DNA of 64,000 bases, taken from positions 27,139-91,138 of the forward strand of contig CAJLTA010000006.1 in the NCBI GenBank assembly GCA_905209455.1. The letters are read 5' to 3'. The notes below the pieces were generated by a model that worked only from the letters and a program-made list of their open reading frames with translations, was not told the DNA's origin and did not search any database. Positions 48,905-56,682 of this stretch are shown here, piece by piece (the first letter of the stretch is position 1; each line of letters starts with the position of its first letter). Position numbers and translations under genes: made by a program. This stretch comes from an uncultured Collinsella sp. GTDB lineage: Bacteria; Actinomycetota; Coriobacteriia; Coriobacteriales; Coriobacteriaceae.

Positions 48905-49651
48905 ATGGAAAAGCTGGGAGTTATCGGCGGCATGGGCGCCGAGGCCACGTCGTATTACTACGACCAGGTGGTACGTCATACGGCGGCTACGTGCGACCAG
49001 GAGCATATCGACATGGTGGTGCTTTCCAAGTCGACCATGCCCGACCGCACGCTGGCCATCAAGACCGGTGAGCATGCCGAGCTGCTGGCGACCATGAAGG
49101 AGTGCGCCCAAGCGCTCGAGTCGCTGGGCTGCGCGCACATAGCGATTCCCTGCAACACGTCGCACTACTTCTACGACCAGATCCAGTCGTTTACGAAGGT
49201 GCCGATTATCCACATGCCGCGCGAGTCGGTGCGCTATGCTCTGGCCGGCGCGGTGATGGGGGAGTGCGAGTTCGACCCCAACCTGAGTATGCCGGCCGAG
49301 CCGGTGCGCAAGATCGGCATCATGGGCACCGACGGTACCGTGGGCGCAGGCGTCTATGGGCGAGCATGTGAGACCGCGGGCGTTGAGGTCGTCTATCCCA
49401 GCGAAAAGCGTCAGGCCGACGTGATGTCGCTTATCTACGACGATGTGAAGGCCGGGCGCGAGCCCGATATGGATAAGTTCGACCGCGTGATGTGGGAGTT
49501 CGCCCGTAGCAGCTGCGACCGCGTCATTCTGGCCTGCACGGAGCTTTCGGTGTTGCAGAAGTATCGCGAGATGCCCGAGATCACCCTCGATGCGATGGAT
49601 GTCCTGGTACGCGAGTCCATCATTCGCAGCGGCGTCCCCTACCGCCTGTAG
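48905..49651 (+). CDS. Aspartate/glutamate racemase family protein
   Basis: 248 aa from ATG 48905 after AAGGAGG. Begins MEKLGVIGGMGAEATSYYYD; the two catalytic Cys are in HIAIPCNTSHYF and VILACTELSVL, with GIMGTDGTVGAGVY between, so a complete PLP-independent racemase. It interconverts L- and D-Asp (or Glu). Placed 84 bases after an ATP-grasp ligase of the D-Asp ligase type, it would provide D-Asp for a cross-bridge; a housekeeping murI is not seen in this window. Confidence 0.88.
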   Translation: MEKLGVIGGMGAEATSYYYDQVVRHTAATCDQEHIDMVVLSKSTMPDRTLAIKTGEHAELLATMKECAQALESLGCAHIAIPCNTSHYFYDQIQSFTKVPIIHMPRESVRYALAGAVMGECEFDPNLSMPAEPVRKIGIMGTDGTVGAGVYGRACETAGVEVVYPSEKRQADVMSLIYDDVKAGREPDMDKFDRVMWEFARSSCDRVILACTELSVLQKYREMPEITLDAMDVLVRESIIRSGVPYRL

Positions 49652-49657
49652 CCCTCG

Positions 49658-49692
49658 ACCTGCCAAAAAGGGACAGGTTTATTTTGGTAGGT
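49658..49692. repeat. GGGACAGGTT repeat, internal copy
   Basis: ACCTGCCAAAAAGGGACAGG followed by TTTATTTTGGTAGGT; the ends are an 11-bp dyad (ACCTGCCAAAA/TTTTGGTAGGT, one wobble). Related to 7966-8025. Confidence 0.75.
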
Positions 49693-49710
49693 TTTATCTG
49701 GGAAAACAGT

Positions 49711-49747
49711 AAGGCCCCGGCTCGTTTGATGCGAGCCGGGGCCTTTT
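49711..49747. terminator. Bidirectional terminator
   Basis: AAGGCCCCGGCTCG and CGAGCCGGGGCCTT around TTTGATG, T-run on +; also ends the ECF operon on -. Confidence 0.9.
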
Positions 49748-49774
49748 GCGTCTGTCGATTGCTGCCAGCGATTG

Positions 49775-50521
49775 CTAGAACAGGAAGCCGATGGCGATAA
49801 GGGCGATGCTGACGATAAGTACGGCGATATCCAGGCCTTTGATGGGGTAGCGCTTATACGAACTCGCACGCGTGCGCAGGTAGAAGCCGCGCTGCTCGGC
49901 GGCAAGCGCGGTGGCATCGGTCTTGCCCACGCTCGAGATAAGCAGCGGCACACACAGCGGCAGCATGAGCTTGAGTTTCTTGACGGGATTCCTAGTGTCG
50001 TATTCGACGCCGCGTGCAGTCTGCGCCTCCATGATGGCGTTCATTTCCTGGCCAAATACCGGCACAAAGCGTAGCGCCGTGGTAAAGGTGAAGGCATAGC
50101 GATATGGCACGTGCAGCACCTCGACGCAGGCGTTGGCGAGGTCGTTGAGCTTGGTCACCATAAGCATGAGGATGAGTGGCAGCGCCACGCCCAACAGGCG
50201 TAGGCAGGCCTTCGATCCGGTAATGAGGCCCGTGTCGGTGATAAAGCCCCACACCATGTTGCCGTCGCGCATAAAGGCCAGCTGAAGCACCAGCATAATA
50301 AGCGCGAGCGGAATCAGCAGCTTGAGTAGCGAGAGCAGACGGTCGACGACGCCGGCGTAGGCGCCCAGTGCAAGGGTGAGCGCCAAAAAGCCCAATAGCG
50401 TCACGTAGGTATCGGACAGGAAGATGCCGATGATGATGGCGGCGGCGAGGCCCAGTTTGACGACCGGGTTCAAGCGGTGCAGCAGTGTGTCGCCCGGCAT
50501 ATAGTCGATGACGTTAACCAC
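49775..50521 (-). CDS. ECF transporter T component (CbiQ/EcfT family)
   Basis: 248 aa with about five to six membrane spans. Opening YMPGDTLLHRLNPVVKLGLA and the coupling-helix Ala-Arg-Gly motifs QTARGVEYD and AAEQRGFYLRT are typical. EcfT links the two ATPases to the substrate-binding S protein. The start overlaps the end of the EcfA gene by 8 bases. Last gene of the operon headed by a Trp-rich leader, so likely part of a tryptophan importer. Confidence 0.93.
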   Translation of the reverse strand: MVNVIDYMPGDTLLHRLNPVVKLGLAAAIIIGIFLSDTYVTLLGFLALTLALGAYAGVVDRLLSLLKLLIPLALIMLVLQLAFMRDGNMVWGFITDTGLITGSKACLRLLGVALPLILMLMVTKLNDLANACVEVLHVPYRYAFTFTTALRFVPVFGQEMNAIMEAQTARGVEYDTRNPVKKLKLMLPLCVPLLISSVGKTDATALAAEQRGFYLRTRASSYKRYPIKGLDIAVLIVSIALIAIGFLF

Positions 50522-52265
50522 GGTGGACCATCTCCTCGGTAATGCGAACGATATCGGTGACCTCGCTCACCTGTGCAAAGGCGGGAGAGACGGAGGATGT
50601 CAGGCGACGAGAAAGCTCTATGACCTGGGGTGGCTCAACATAGGCTCGCTGCATGAGCTCGATGTTCGAGAACAGTTCGTGCGTGCGGCCGCGCTCGAGG
50701 ATGCGGCCGTCGGCCATGACTACGATGCGCTCGGCAAAGTCGGAGACGACTTCCATGTCGTGGCAGACCATGATTACAGCGCAGCCGCGCTCGGCCATGG
50801 TGCGTACGGTTTCCATGACGGTCATGCACTCGCGGTAGTCAAGGCCGCTCGTGGGCTCGTCGAGCACCACGATTTTGGGCTCTACGACCACGACGGAGGC
50901 GAGTGCCACCATCTGGCGCTGACCGCGCGAGAGCGAGAAGGGCGCCTCGTCGGCCGGCAAGCCAAAGCGGTCGATGACGAGTTGGGCGCGACGCAGTGCC
51001 TCGGCACGGTCGATGCCGGCAAGCTCCAAGCCAAAGGCGACCTCGTCGAGCACGGTGTCCTTGCAGATCTGGCGGTCGGGGTTTTGGAAGAGCGTTGCGA
51101 CCTCGCGGGCGATACGGCTCGTGGGGACGGCTGCGGTATCCAGTCCCGTGACGCGCACGCTGCCCGAGGCGGGCTTAAGCAGGCCTGTGAGCAGCTTGGT
51201 AAGTGTGGTCTTGCCGGCGCCGTTTTGGCCGACGATGCCCACGAGCTCGCCGGGATAGAGGGTCAGGTTGAGGTCGTGGACGGCGGCGCCGCCATTGGGA
51301 TAGGCAAACTCAACGTGATTGAAGGTGAGCACGGGCTCGGCGTCCTTGGCGTGCGGGCGCAACGACGGTGCGTGCGGTGAGCCGGCGGGTGCCTGAGTGT
51401 CGCTGCTTGCGTGTGCGGGGTCGACGATGCCCGTAATCAGGCGCTCGGCCTCATCAACATCCAAACAGGGAGTGCCGCTGGCCAGGCCATCGGCCTCGAG
51501 GCTGTTGAAAATGCGCGTGACACGCGGGCAATCGACGCCAATGGCGCGGAGCTCATCGGTGTGCGCGAAGACCTCGTGCGGCTTGCCCTGTAGCGCGATT
51601 TCGCCATGATTGAGCACGAGCACGCGGTTGCAATACTCCGAAAGCAGGGCGACTTTTTGCTCAACGACGACGATGGTGATGCCGAGTGCACGGTTGGCCT
51701 CACGCAGGGTCTCGAAGACCAGCGTGGAGCTGGCGGGGTCGAGCGCCGCGGTGGGTTCGTCGAGCACGAGCACGCGCGGACGCATGGCGAGGATGGCGGC
51801 GATGGCAACCTTTTGCTTTTGGCCGCCTGAGAGGGTGGCGATCTCGCGGTCGCGCAGGTCGCTGATGCCGACGGTTTCGAGCGTCTCGCTCACACGTTGC
51901 TCGATTTGGTCGTGGGGAACGCCAAAGTTCTCCAGGCCAAATAGCATCTCGTCCTCGACGACCGAGGCGACCATTTGCGTGTCGATGTCCTGCAACACGC
52001 TGCCGACAATCTGCGACACATCGGTGAGCGAAACTTCACAGGTGTCATGGCCGTCAACCATGACGGACCCAAAGAACGTTCCGGTGTAATGGTGGGGAAC
52101 GGCTCCCGACAGGCAGGCGGCAAGTGTGGACTTGCCGGCGCCCGAAGGCCCGATGATGCCGATAAAATCTCCCTTGTTCACGCTGAACGAGATATGCTTA
52201 AGCGCCTGCTCGGTCTGCGTGCCATAGGAGAACGAGACATCGTCAACGTTGATGATCGTTTCCAT
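50514..52265 (-). CDS. ECF transporter ATPase, duplicated (EcfA-EcfA' in one chain)
   Basis: 583 aa with two full ABC ATPases. First: GPSGAGKST, TLSGGQKQKVAIAAI, VLVLDEPTAALD. Second (from about residue 315): GQNGAGKTT, LSRGQRQMVALASVV (SRGQ for SGGQ), IVVLDEPTSGLD. Group I/II ECF modules usually have two separate or one duplicated ATPase; here both are joined by a Pro/Ser/His linker. Located between S and T genes, preceded by the stem-loop repeat D. Confidence 0.94.
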   Translation of the reverse strand: METIINVDDVSFSYGTQTEQALKHISFSVNKGDFIGIIGPSGAGKSTLAACLSGAVPHHYTGTFFGSVMVDGHDTCEVSLTDVSQIVGSVLQDIDTQMVASVVEDEMLFGLENFGVPHDQIEQRVSETLETVGISDLRDREIATLSGGQKQKVAIAAILAMRPRVLVLDEPTAALDPASSTLVFETLREANRALGITIVVVEQKVALLSEYCNRVLVLNHGEIALQGKPHEVFAHTDELRAIGVDCPRVTRIFNSLEADGLASGTPCLDVDEAERLITGIVDPAHASSDTQAPAGSPHAPSLRPHAKDAEPVLTFNHVEFAYPNGGAAVHDLNLTLYPGELVGIVGQNGAGKTTLTKLLTGLLKPASGSVRVTGLDTAAVPTSRIAREVATLFQNPDRQICKDTVLDEVAFGLELAGIDRAEALRRAQLVIDRFGLPADEAPFSLSRGQRQMVALASVVVVEPKIVVLDEPTSGLDYRECMTVMETVRTMAERGCAVIMVCHDMEVVSDFAERIVVMADGRILERGRTHELFSNIELMQRAYVEPPQVIELSRRLTSSVSPAFAQVSEVTDIVRITEEMVHRG

Positions 52266-52370
52266 GGATACCTTTCATAGTCATCGGGGATGTTCTTACA
52301 TAGCTAGTCGTTTAAGAACGTCCCCAAAAGCTCGTTGTTTGGGACAGTCTTTGGTGGTGGAGCACGGAGA

Positions 52371-52471
52371 CGGCTTTACGAGGGGCCCCAGGTTGGCGCG
52401 AAAGAGGAGCGAAGCGTACTTGGGTATGCGAGCGACGAATGAACGCCAAGATGGGGTGGTTCGTAAAGCCG
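52371..52471 (-). repeat. Dispersed stem-loop repeat, copy D (inside the ECF operon)
   Basis: CGGCTTTACGAGGGGCCCCA and TGGGGTGGTTCGTAAAGCCG are the arms (with mismatches) around the family loop containing GCGTACTTGGGTATGCG. The GTTACGCGG hairpin of other copies is missing. It lies between the S and A genes; preceded by a small dyad with GTTCTTA / TAAGAAC (52304-52314 area). Confidence 0.75.
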
Positions 52472-52477
52472 AGCGGG

Positions 52478-53050
52478 TTAGTTGAGCTTGAGGGCCTTCT
52501 GGATGGGCAGGTAGAGAGCGCCGACCAGGATGGCGTTAAAGACGGCGGTCATGGCGACGACGGGCAGCATGGCAGCGGCGAGCTCGCTCACCACGCCGAG
52601 CATGGCCATCTTGATGACCATGAAGATGACGCCCGAGACAAAGGTGGTCACGAACGTTGCGACGATGGCGACGGCGGGCTTAACCTGGCCGTCCTTGGCA
52701 GCAGCGTTGACAATGACGGCCATGAGCATGGCAGCGATGCCCTCGGCGGCAAAATCGACAAACGGCGAGGTGGTGGTGATCTGGATCACGGCGGCCGAGA
52801 TCAGGCCGATGACGAGTGCCTGGCCGATGTTGGGGCGAACGACCAGGATGGTGAGGCAGAAGGCCGAGATGATGAACTCGGGGCTGATCATGCCGCCCGA
52901 GATGCCGGAGATGGCCTTGCCGACGGTGAAGTTGAGGATGAAGCCGGCGGCAAGCAGGATGGCGAGCAAGACAAGAGCGCGGACGTCGAGTTTGCCGCGG
53001 TCGGCGGTCTGGACGGTGCGGGGCTGTGCGGTGGTGGTGTTCTGAGACAT
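52478..53050 (-). CDS. ECF transporter S component, probable tryptophan type
   Basis: 190 aa from the ATG at 53048-53050 (AAAGGATTTTC upstream). About six membrane helices: LVLLAILLAAGFILNFTVGK, SPEFIISAFCLTILVVRPNI, ALVIGLISAAVIQITTTSPF, AIVATFVTTFVSGVIFMVIK. Size and topology fit S proteins that bind the substrate; the layout recalls TrpP-like proteins. The decisive evidence is the leader: a peptide with three tandem Trp codons and an attenuator directly upstream. Followed by A and T genes, it completes a dedicated ECF importer. Tryptophan is therefore the predicted substrate. Confidence 0.85.
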   Translation of the reverse strand: MSQNTTTAQPRTVQTADRGKLDVRALVLLAILLAAGFILNFTVGKAISGISGGMISPEFIISAFCLTILVVRPNIGQALVIGLISAAVIQITTTSPFVDFAAEGIAAMLMAVIVNAAAKDGQVKPAVAIVATFVTTFVSGVIFMVIKMAMLGVVSELAAAMLPVVAMTAVFNAILVGALYLPIQKALKLN

Positions 53051-53097
53051 GGTGAAAATCCTTTCGGAAGGGAAGTGCAAGAGAAGAAAGCGGAGGC

Positions 53098-53115
53098 GCG
53101 TGATGCGAATGCGAT
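53098..53115 (-). repeat. 3' half of the 18-bp leader dyad
   Basis: Exact inverted copy of 53211-53228 (GCGTGATGCGAATGCGAT on +). Together they would close a long helix around the terminator after read-through. Confidence 0.75.
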
Positions 53116-53129
53116 TGGGCTCGAGATAG

Positions 53130-53162
53130 AAAAAAGGCCCCCGGTCGAAACCGGAGGCCTTC
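53130..53162 (-). terminator. Attenuator terminator of the ECF operon
   Basis: On the - strand AAGGCCTCCGGT-TTCG-ACCGGGGGCC followed by TTTTTT, an excellent intrinsic terminator placed between the Trp leader peptide and the S gene. Confidence 0.93.
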
Positions 53163-53210
53163 CAATCACCTAGAGCGCAAAAACAGGCGTGAGGGACTCA
53201 CCGTCGACCG
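53142..53210 (-). promoter_or_regulatory. Antiterminator pairing of the Trp leader
   Basis: CGGTCGA (53210-53204 on -) in the last sense codons of the leader complements TCGACCG (53148-53142) in the loop and 3' arm of the terminator. A ribosome halted on the Trp codons leaves this strand free; one at the stop codon covers it. Confidence 0.7.
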
Positions 53211-53266
53211 ATCGCATTCGCATCACGCCACCACCAGTTGTTGAGAGACGTCATCGTGTTCTTCAT
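53198..53266 (-). CDS. Tryptophan-rich leader peptide (trpL-like)
   Basis: 22 aa from the ATG at 53264-53266, with AAAGGAGCC upstream, to TGA 53198. It contains NNWWWRDANAIG: three consecutive TGG codons (53236-53228 on -). This resembles the NWWW leader peptides of actinobacterial trp operons. Directly followed by an intrinsic terminator and the ECF S gene, so ribosome stalling at low Trp-tRNA should permit transcription. The peptide itself most likely has no other function. Confidence 0.88.
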   Translation of the reverse strand: MKNTMTSLNNWWWRDANAIGRR

Positions 53267-53324
53267 GTTGGTGGCTCCTTTCGTGATACCGTGGCGCGGT
53301 CGCACCTAGTTGCTGTTGCGCTGC

Positions 53325-53330
53325 ACTATA
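53325..53330 (-). promoter_or_regulatory. -10 box for the ECF leader
   Basis: TATAGT on the - strand about 59 bases before the leader ATG, within the dyad-like CTGTGC-TATA-GTGCAG. The -35 is poor, which may point to an activator. Confidence 0.5.
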
Positions 53331-53456
53331 GCACAGCGAAGTGTGTGCAGGGAATCTTTTTTGAAAAGATTTCGGCGGCGTTTCCTGCCGGTCGAATGGG
53401 CGGCTGGGCGGGCGGGCGACCTTGGCCATCCCACCCGCGCCTTAAGGTGGGGGTTC

Positions 53457-55256
53457 TTATGCCTTCTTGCGACGATAGAGCACGAAGCCGCAGACACCGA
53501 TGATGACGACGGCGCCAACGGCCATGGCGGCCATGTTGTTGCCCTCGGACTTCTCCTCGGTTGTCTCTTCTTCAACCTCGGGCTCGGCAACGTCCTCATC
53601 GGAGAGGGCCTCGTCGGCGTAGGTGATGGACTTGACCAGGCAGTCGTTGTCGGCATCGTAGTCGCTCGGGACGAACTCCTCGGAGAAGTCGCCCTCCTTG
53701 AGATAGTCGCGCATCTCCTCGAGCACGGCCTTGCACTTGACGTAGGTGTTCTTAGTGGCAGCCTTGCCGGCCTTGTTGGCCAGGGCGGTGCGGGCCTCGG
53801 TACCCTCGGCGGCCTGCATGGCCTCGTCGACGGTCAGGTTCTGCTCGATGAGTTCCTTCTGCAGGGCGTCGAGGTAGGCGCGGACGCCGGTGGCGCAGTG
53901 GTCGCGGTTCTCATAGGCGAGCGTGTTGATGTCCATGAGGACGTAGTTGATGGAGTTCTTGGGCTCCTCGTTGTTCACGACGTCTTCCTCTTCGCAGTGG
54001 TCGAAGGAGACATCCTGATCGCTAAAGTAGGGGCTGACCTCGGTGAGCAGCGCGGAGTAGAGGGGGATAGCGACGGAGAACTCGGCGTTGGAGAGCATCT
54101 CCCACTGGATGGTCGCGATTTCGGGATCCATGCCCTGACGGATCTGGAAGGTGTGGATCTCGGTGTTGCGGTTGGAGCCGATGACATAGGCACCGTCGGT
54201 GTTGGCGTTGAGGCCGGCGACATTCTCGCCGCGGGCGTCGAAGGAACGGATCATCTCAAAGGTGTTCCAGTCGGACTTGCCGGGCTGGAAGAACAGCGGC
54301 TGCATCTCGTGGACCAGGGCGCCGGTCGTGGCGCGAGCGTCTTCGCGCTCGTCCTTCACGATCTCGTAGTCAGTGCCTTCAGCCAGCGGGGCCATGAAGT
54401 AATCGCGACCCTGGATATAGCGCGACCACTGGTGCATACCGGCCTCGCCGATCTCCTCGCCGTAGGTCTTGGCGACGTCGAACTTGCCGTCGGTGTACTC
54501 GGCAAAGCCCTTCTCCTTAGGCATGGACTCGATGCCCTCGGAATGGAGACAGTTCTCGGTGTCATCGAGGTCGACGTTATAGGTGAGGTTGCCGATGTTG
54601 GGGTTGAGCGAGGCGATGTCATCGGCGAGCTTCATAGCAATCCACTGATGGCCGGAAAGCGCGGCGAACAGCCAGGTCTCGGTGCTGTCGGCGATGATGA
54701 TTTGGTCGTTGGAGCAGACGCCCTGCTCGTCGATCAGGCTGCCGATGAGCTCGACGCCCTCGCGGGCCGTGGCGCTCTCGCCCAGGATGACGCTGGCATA
54801 GCTGTACTCGCCAATGCCAGTCTCCTCGGTGATGGGGTCGGCCTCTTCGGCCTTCTCGTTATAGGAGGTGCTCAGCGTGGCAGAGCAGGAAACGCCCTTC
54901 TCGTTGATGCCGGCCTCGGAATATGCGTCGTAGCGATCTTCCCACTGCGAGGGGTTGTCGCGAACGAAGGTGTAGCGGTAGGTTGCGCCCTTGGACTTGT
55001 ACTCAAAACCGGACTCGACCGAGGTGTACTTGTTGCCGTCCTTGTGTGCGGGCTCAATGCCAAAGTGCTTGACATAGCGCGGACCGAAGTCCTCGGAACG
55101 GCCGTAGTACGTGTTGCCGTCTGCCGTGAGCTTGCTGCCCATGTAGATCTGGGTGCAGGCGAGCGCCGAAGTCGGCATGGCCATGATGGCCGCTGCTCCA
55201 AACGCAAGGCCGCAGCCGAGCTTTTTGAGCGTGTTGACAGGATGAGTAAACCTCAT
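53457..55256 (-). CDS. Peptidase family C69 (dipeptidase), membrane-anchored
   Basis: 599 aa from the ATG at 55254-55256 (GGGAGGGATC upstream). Signal sequence (LGCGLAFGAAAIMAMPTSAL) ends just before Cys in ACTQIYMGSKLTADG; this N-terminal Cys is the expected nucleophile of the Ntn-hydrolase C69 family. Other family segments: YGRSEDFGPRYVKHFG, GINEKGVSCSATLSTSY and DSTETWLFAALSGHQW. The C-terminus has a Glu-rich spacer, a membrane span (MAAMAVGAVVIIGVCGFVLY) and RRKKA: a surface-anchored peptide-degrading enzyme. A weak dyad CCCACC/GGTGGG follows the stop. Confidence 0.9.
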   Translation of the reverse strand: MRFTHPVNTLKKLGCGLAFGAAAIMAMPTSALACTQIYMGSKLTADGNTYYGRSEDFGPRYVKHFGIEPAHKDGNKYTSVESGFEYKSKGATYRYTFVRDNPSQWEDRYDAYSEAGINEKGVSCSATLSTSYNEKAEEADPITEETGIGEYSYASVILGESATAREGVELIGSLIDEQGVCSNDQIIIADSTETWLFAALSGHQWIAMKLADDIASLNPNIGNLTYNVDLDDTENCLHSEGIESMPKEKGFAEYTDGKFDVAKTYGEEIGEAGMHQWSRYIQGRDYFMAPLAEGTDYEIVKDEREDARATTGALVHEMQPLFFQPGKSDWNTFEMIRSFDARGENVAGLNANTDGAYVIGSNRNTEIHTFQIRQGMDPEIATIQWEMLSNAEFSVAIPLYSALLTEVSPYFSDQDVSFDHCEEEDVVNNEEPKNSINYVLMDINTLAYENRDHCATGVRAYLDALQKELIEQNLTVDEAMQAAEGTEARTALANKAGKAATKNTYVKCKAVLEEMRDYLKEGDFSEEFVPSDYDADNDCLVKSITYADEALSDEDVAEPEVEEETTEEKSEGNNMAAMAVGAVVIIGVCGFVLYRRKKA

Positions 55257-55484
55257 GATCCCTCCCAACCGTTGAAACCCCGCGGAACCGTGCAGGATTT
55301 CAGCTAATAAATACATCTATTAGCCTATCGGAAGTCTAAATAGTATTCATCTATTTCGATGAAATACTCGATGAGCGTCCTAAAATATGCGATGAGCGGA
55401 CAAGAATACTCATTATCTAGCTTTAGTTAAATAAAGACGCCCTGCAATTACTGTACCTGAATAAAGCGCCTTGCACGGGGCACA
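55257..55484. other. AT-rich promoter region with direct and inverted repeats
   Basis: No gene. CGATGAGCG occurs twice (55371 and 55390 areas) and AGTATTCATC / GATGAAATACT form an imperfect dyad (55341-55369), a likely regulator site for the C69 peptidase. Confidence 0.45.
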
Positions 55485-55530
55485 AAGAAAAATCCCCCGC
55501 TGTCTGGCAAATGCATAAACAACGGGGGAG
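55485..55530 (-). terminator. Terminator after the 30-aa membrane protein
   Basis: On the - strand CTCCCCCG...CGGGGGA followed by TTTTTCTTT; the loop is long (about 23 bases). Confidence 0.7.
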
Positions 55531-55564
55531 ACGATAATTGGATGAATATCATACCAATGTGGAA

Positions 55565-55657
55565 TTACTTCTTCCGGCGATGGATCACGTTAATCGCATA
55601 GCCGACGAGCATGGCCAAGACGATGACGATAAAGCCAATCAGGGGGTTGTCGTTCAT
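55565..55657 (-). CDS. 30-residue membrane protein downstream of the DAG kinase gene
   Basis: Small frame below usual cut-offs: 30 aa, MNDNPLIGFIVIVLAMLVGY then a helix end and the basic tail HRRKK. One membrane span with inside-positive C-terminus. GGAGG is 5 bases before the ATG and the gene starts 9 bases after the kinase stop, ahead of a terminator, so it is cotranscribed. It may be a subunit or regulator of the lipid kinase; no known family recognised. Confidence 0.65.
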   Translation of the reverse strand: MNDNPLIGFIVIVLAMLVGYAINVIHRRKK

Positions 55658-55666
55658 GGGGTCCTC

Positions 55667-56584
55667 CTATTTTCCGAGCGGGGAGAATTCGTCGACGATG
55701 AGGTCGAGGCATTGCGGAAGCGCGCGGGCTCCAAAGACGCCCGAGTTGCTGGAGATGATTTCGCCATCGAACTGCATGCCCAGTGACGGGGTGCAGGTGA
55801 TCTTGGCTTCCTTGGTCTGGATGATCTTGAACTGCGGACGGCCGAGCACCTTGCCGGCGGGGTCGAGTGCAGCGGTGATCACGGTGGGCAGGAGCTGGAC
55901 GGTTTTTACGGGCTCGATGACCGCGATGTCGACCATGCCGTCGTTCATGCGGCAATCGGGGAACAGGTTGATGTCGTTTTGAATGACCGAGGTGTTGCCG
56001 GCCATGCAGCAGATGCCATCGAGCTCCTCGACAATGCCGTCATGCTCAATCGTAAAGTGCGCCACCGTGGGGTTGGGTGTGGCGAGCGCCGACAGGAAAT
56101 AGGCGATCTCACCGATGTCGTTTTTGGCGGGGGCGGCCTTCATCATGATCTCGGCGTCGAAGCCCGAGCCGGCGATGATGATAAAGCCGTGGCGCTTCTC
56201 GTTGCCGTTCTCGTCGAGCCAAAAGAGCTCGCCCATGTCCACTTTGACCGTACGACCGGCGCGGCAAGCCTTGGCAAGCGCCGCTGCCTCGGGGGCATTA
56301 CCGATGTTGTTAAAGAACAGGCAGGCCGTGCCGGAGGGGAAGACGAGCGTGGGGACACCGCACCCGCGCATTTGGTCGAGCACGTTGGAGACGGTGCCGT
56401 CGCCGCCCGAAACGACCACGCGATCAAACTCGGGCACGTCTGCCACGGCGTCCTCGGGTTCCATGCCATCGCCGATAAAGCGCATCACGACCTCGTCGCC
56501 GCCCTGCGCGAGGGCGTGCGTGAACGCGTAGATTTCATCTGAGCTGGGGCCCGATGCCGGGTTGTGGATGATAAGGCAGCGCAT
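55667..56584 (-). CDS. Diacylglycerol kinase/lipid kinase family protein
   Basis: 305 aa. N-terminal catalytic domain: IIHNPASGPSSDEIY, VVVSGGDGTVSNVLDQM (GGDGT ATP motif), then FPSGTACLFFNNIG where most homologues have PLGTxND; this deviation of the phosphate loop is notable. C-terminal beta domain with AGSGFDAEIMM, INLFPDCRMNDGMVDI. Family members phosphorylate diacylglycerol or long-chain bases at the membrane. Followed by a 30-aa membrane protein. Confidence 0.85.
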   Translation of the reverse strand: MRCLIIHNPASGPSSDEIYAFTHALAQGGDEVVMRFIGDGMEPEDAVADVPEFDRVVVSGGDGTVSNVLDQMRGCGVPTLVFPSGTACLFFNNIGNAPEAAALAKACRAGRTVKVDMGELFWLDENGNEKRHGFIIIAGSGFDAEIMMKAAPAKNDIGEIAYFLSALATPNPTVAHFTIEHDGIVEELDGICCMAGNTSVIQNDINLFPDCRMNDGMVDIAVIEPVKTVQLLPTVITAALDPAGKVLGRPQFKIIQTKEAKITCTPSLGMQFDGEIISSNSGVFGARALPQCLDLIVDEFSPLGK

Positions 56585-56682
56585 ACTTACGTTCCCGTTC
56601 TGTGACTAACCGAGTATAGTTGTAAGGTAATGCCGATATCTTACCCGTGTTTTTCGGGCCTAACCTTATTCGATGGGTTGAT

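Noticed and set aside
53310..55307. 665-codon + strand open frame opposite the C69 peptidase
   Set aside because: It mirrors a real gene in high-GC DNA; composition (Gly/Val/Leu/Asp runs) and lack of ribosome binding site or family motif mark it as a shadow. The same applies to long antisense frames over pgi, ettA, the ABC permease and both acetate kinases.
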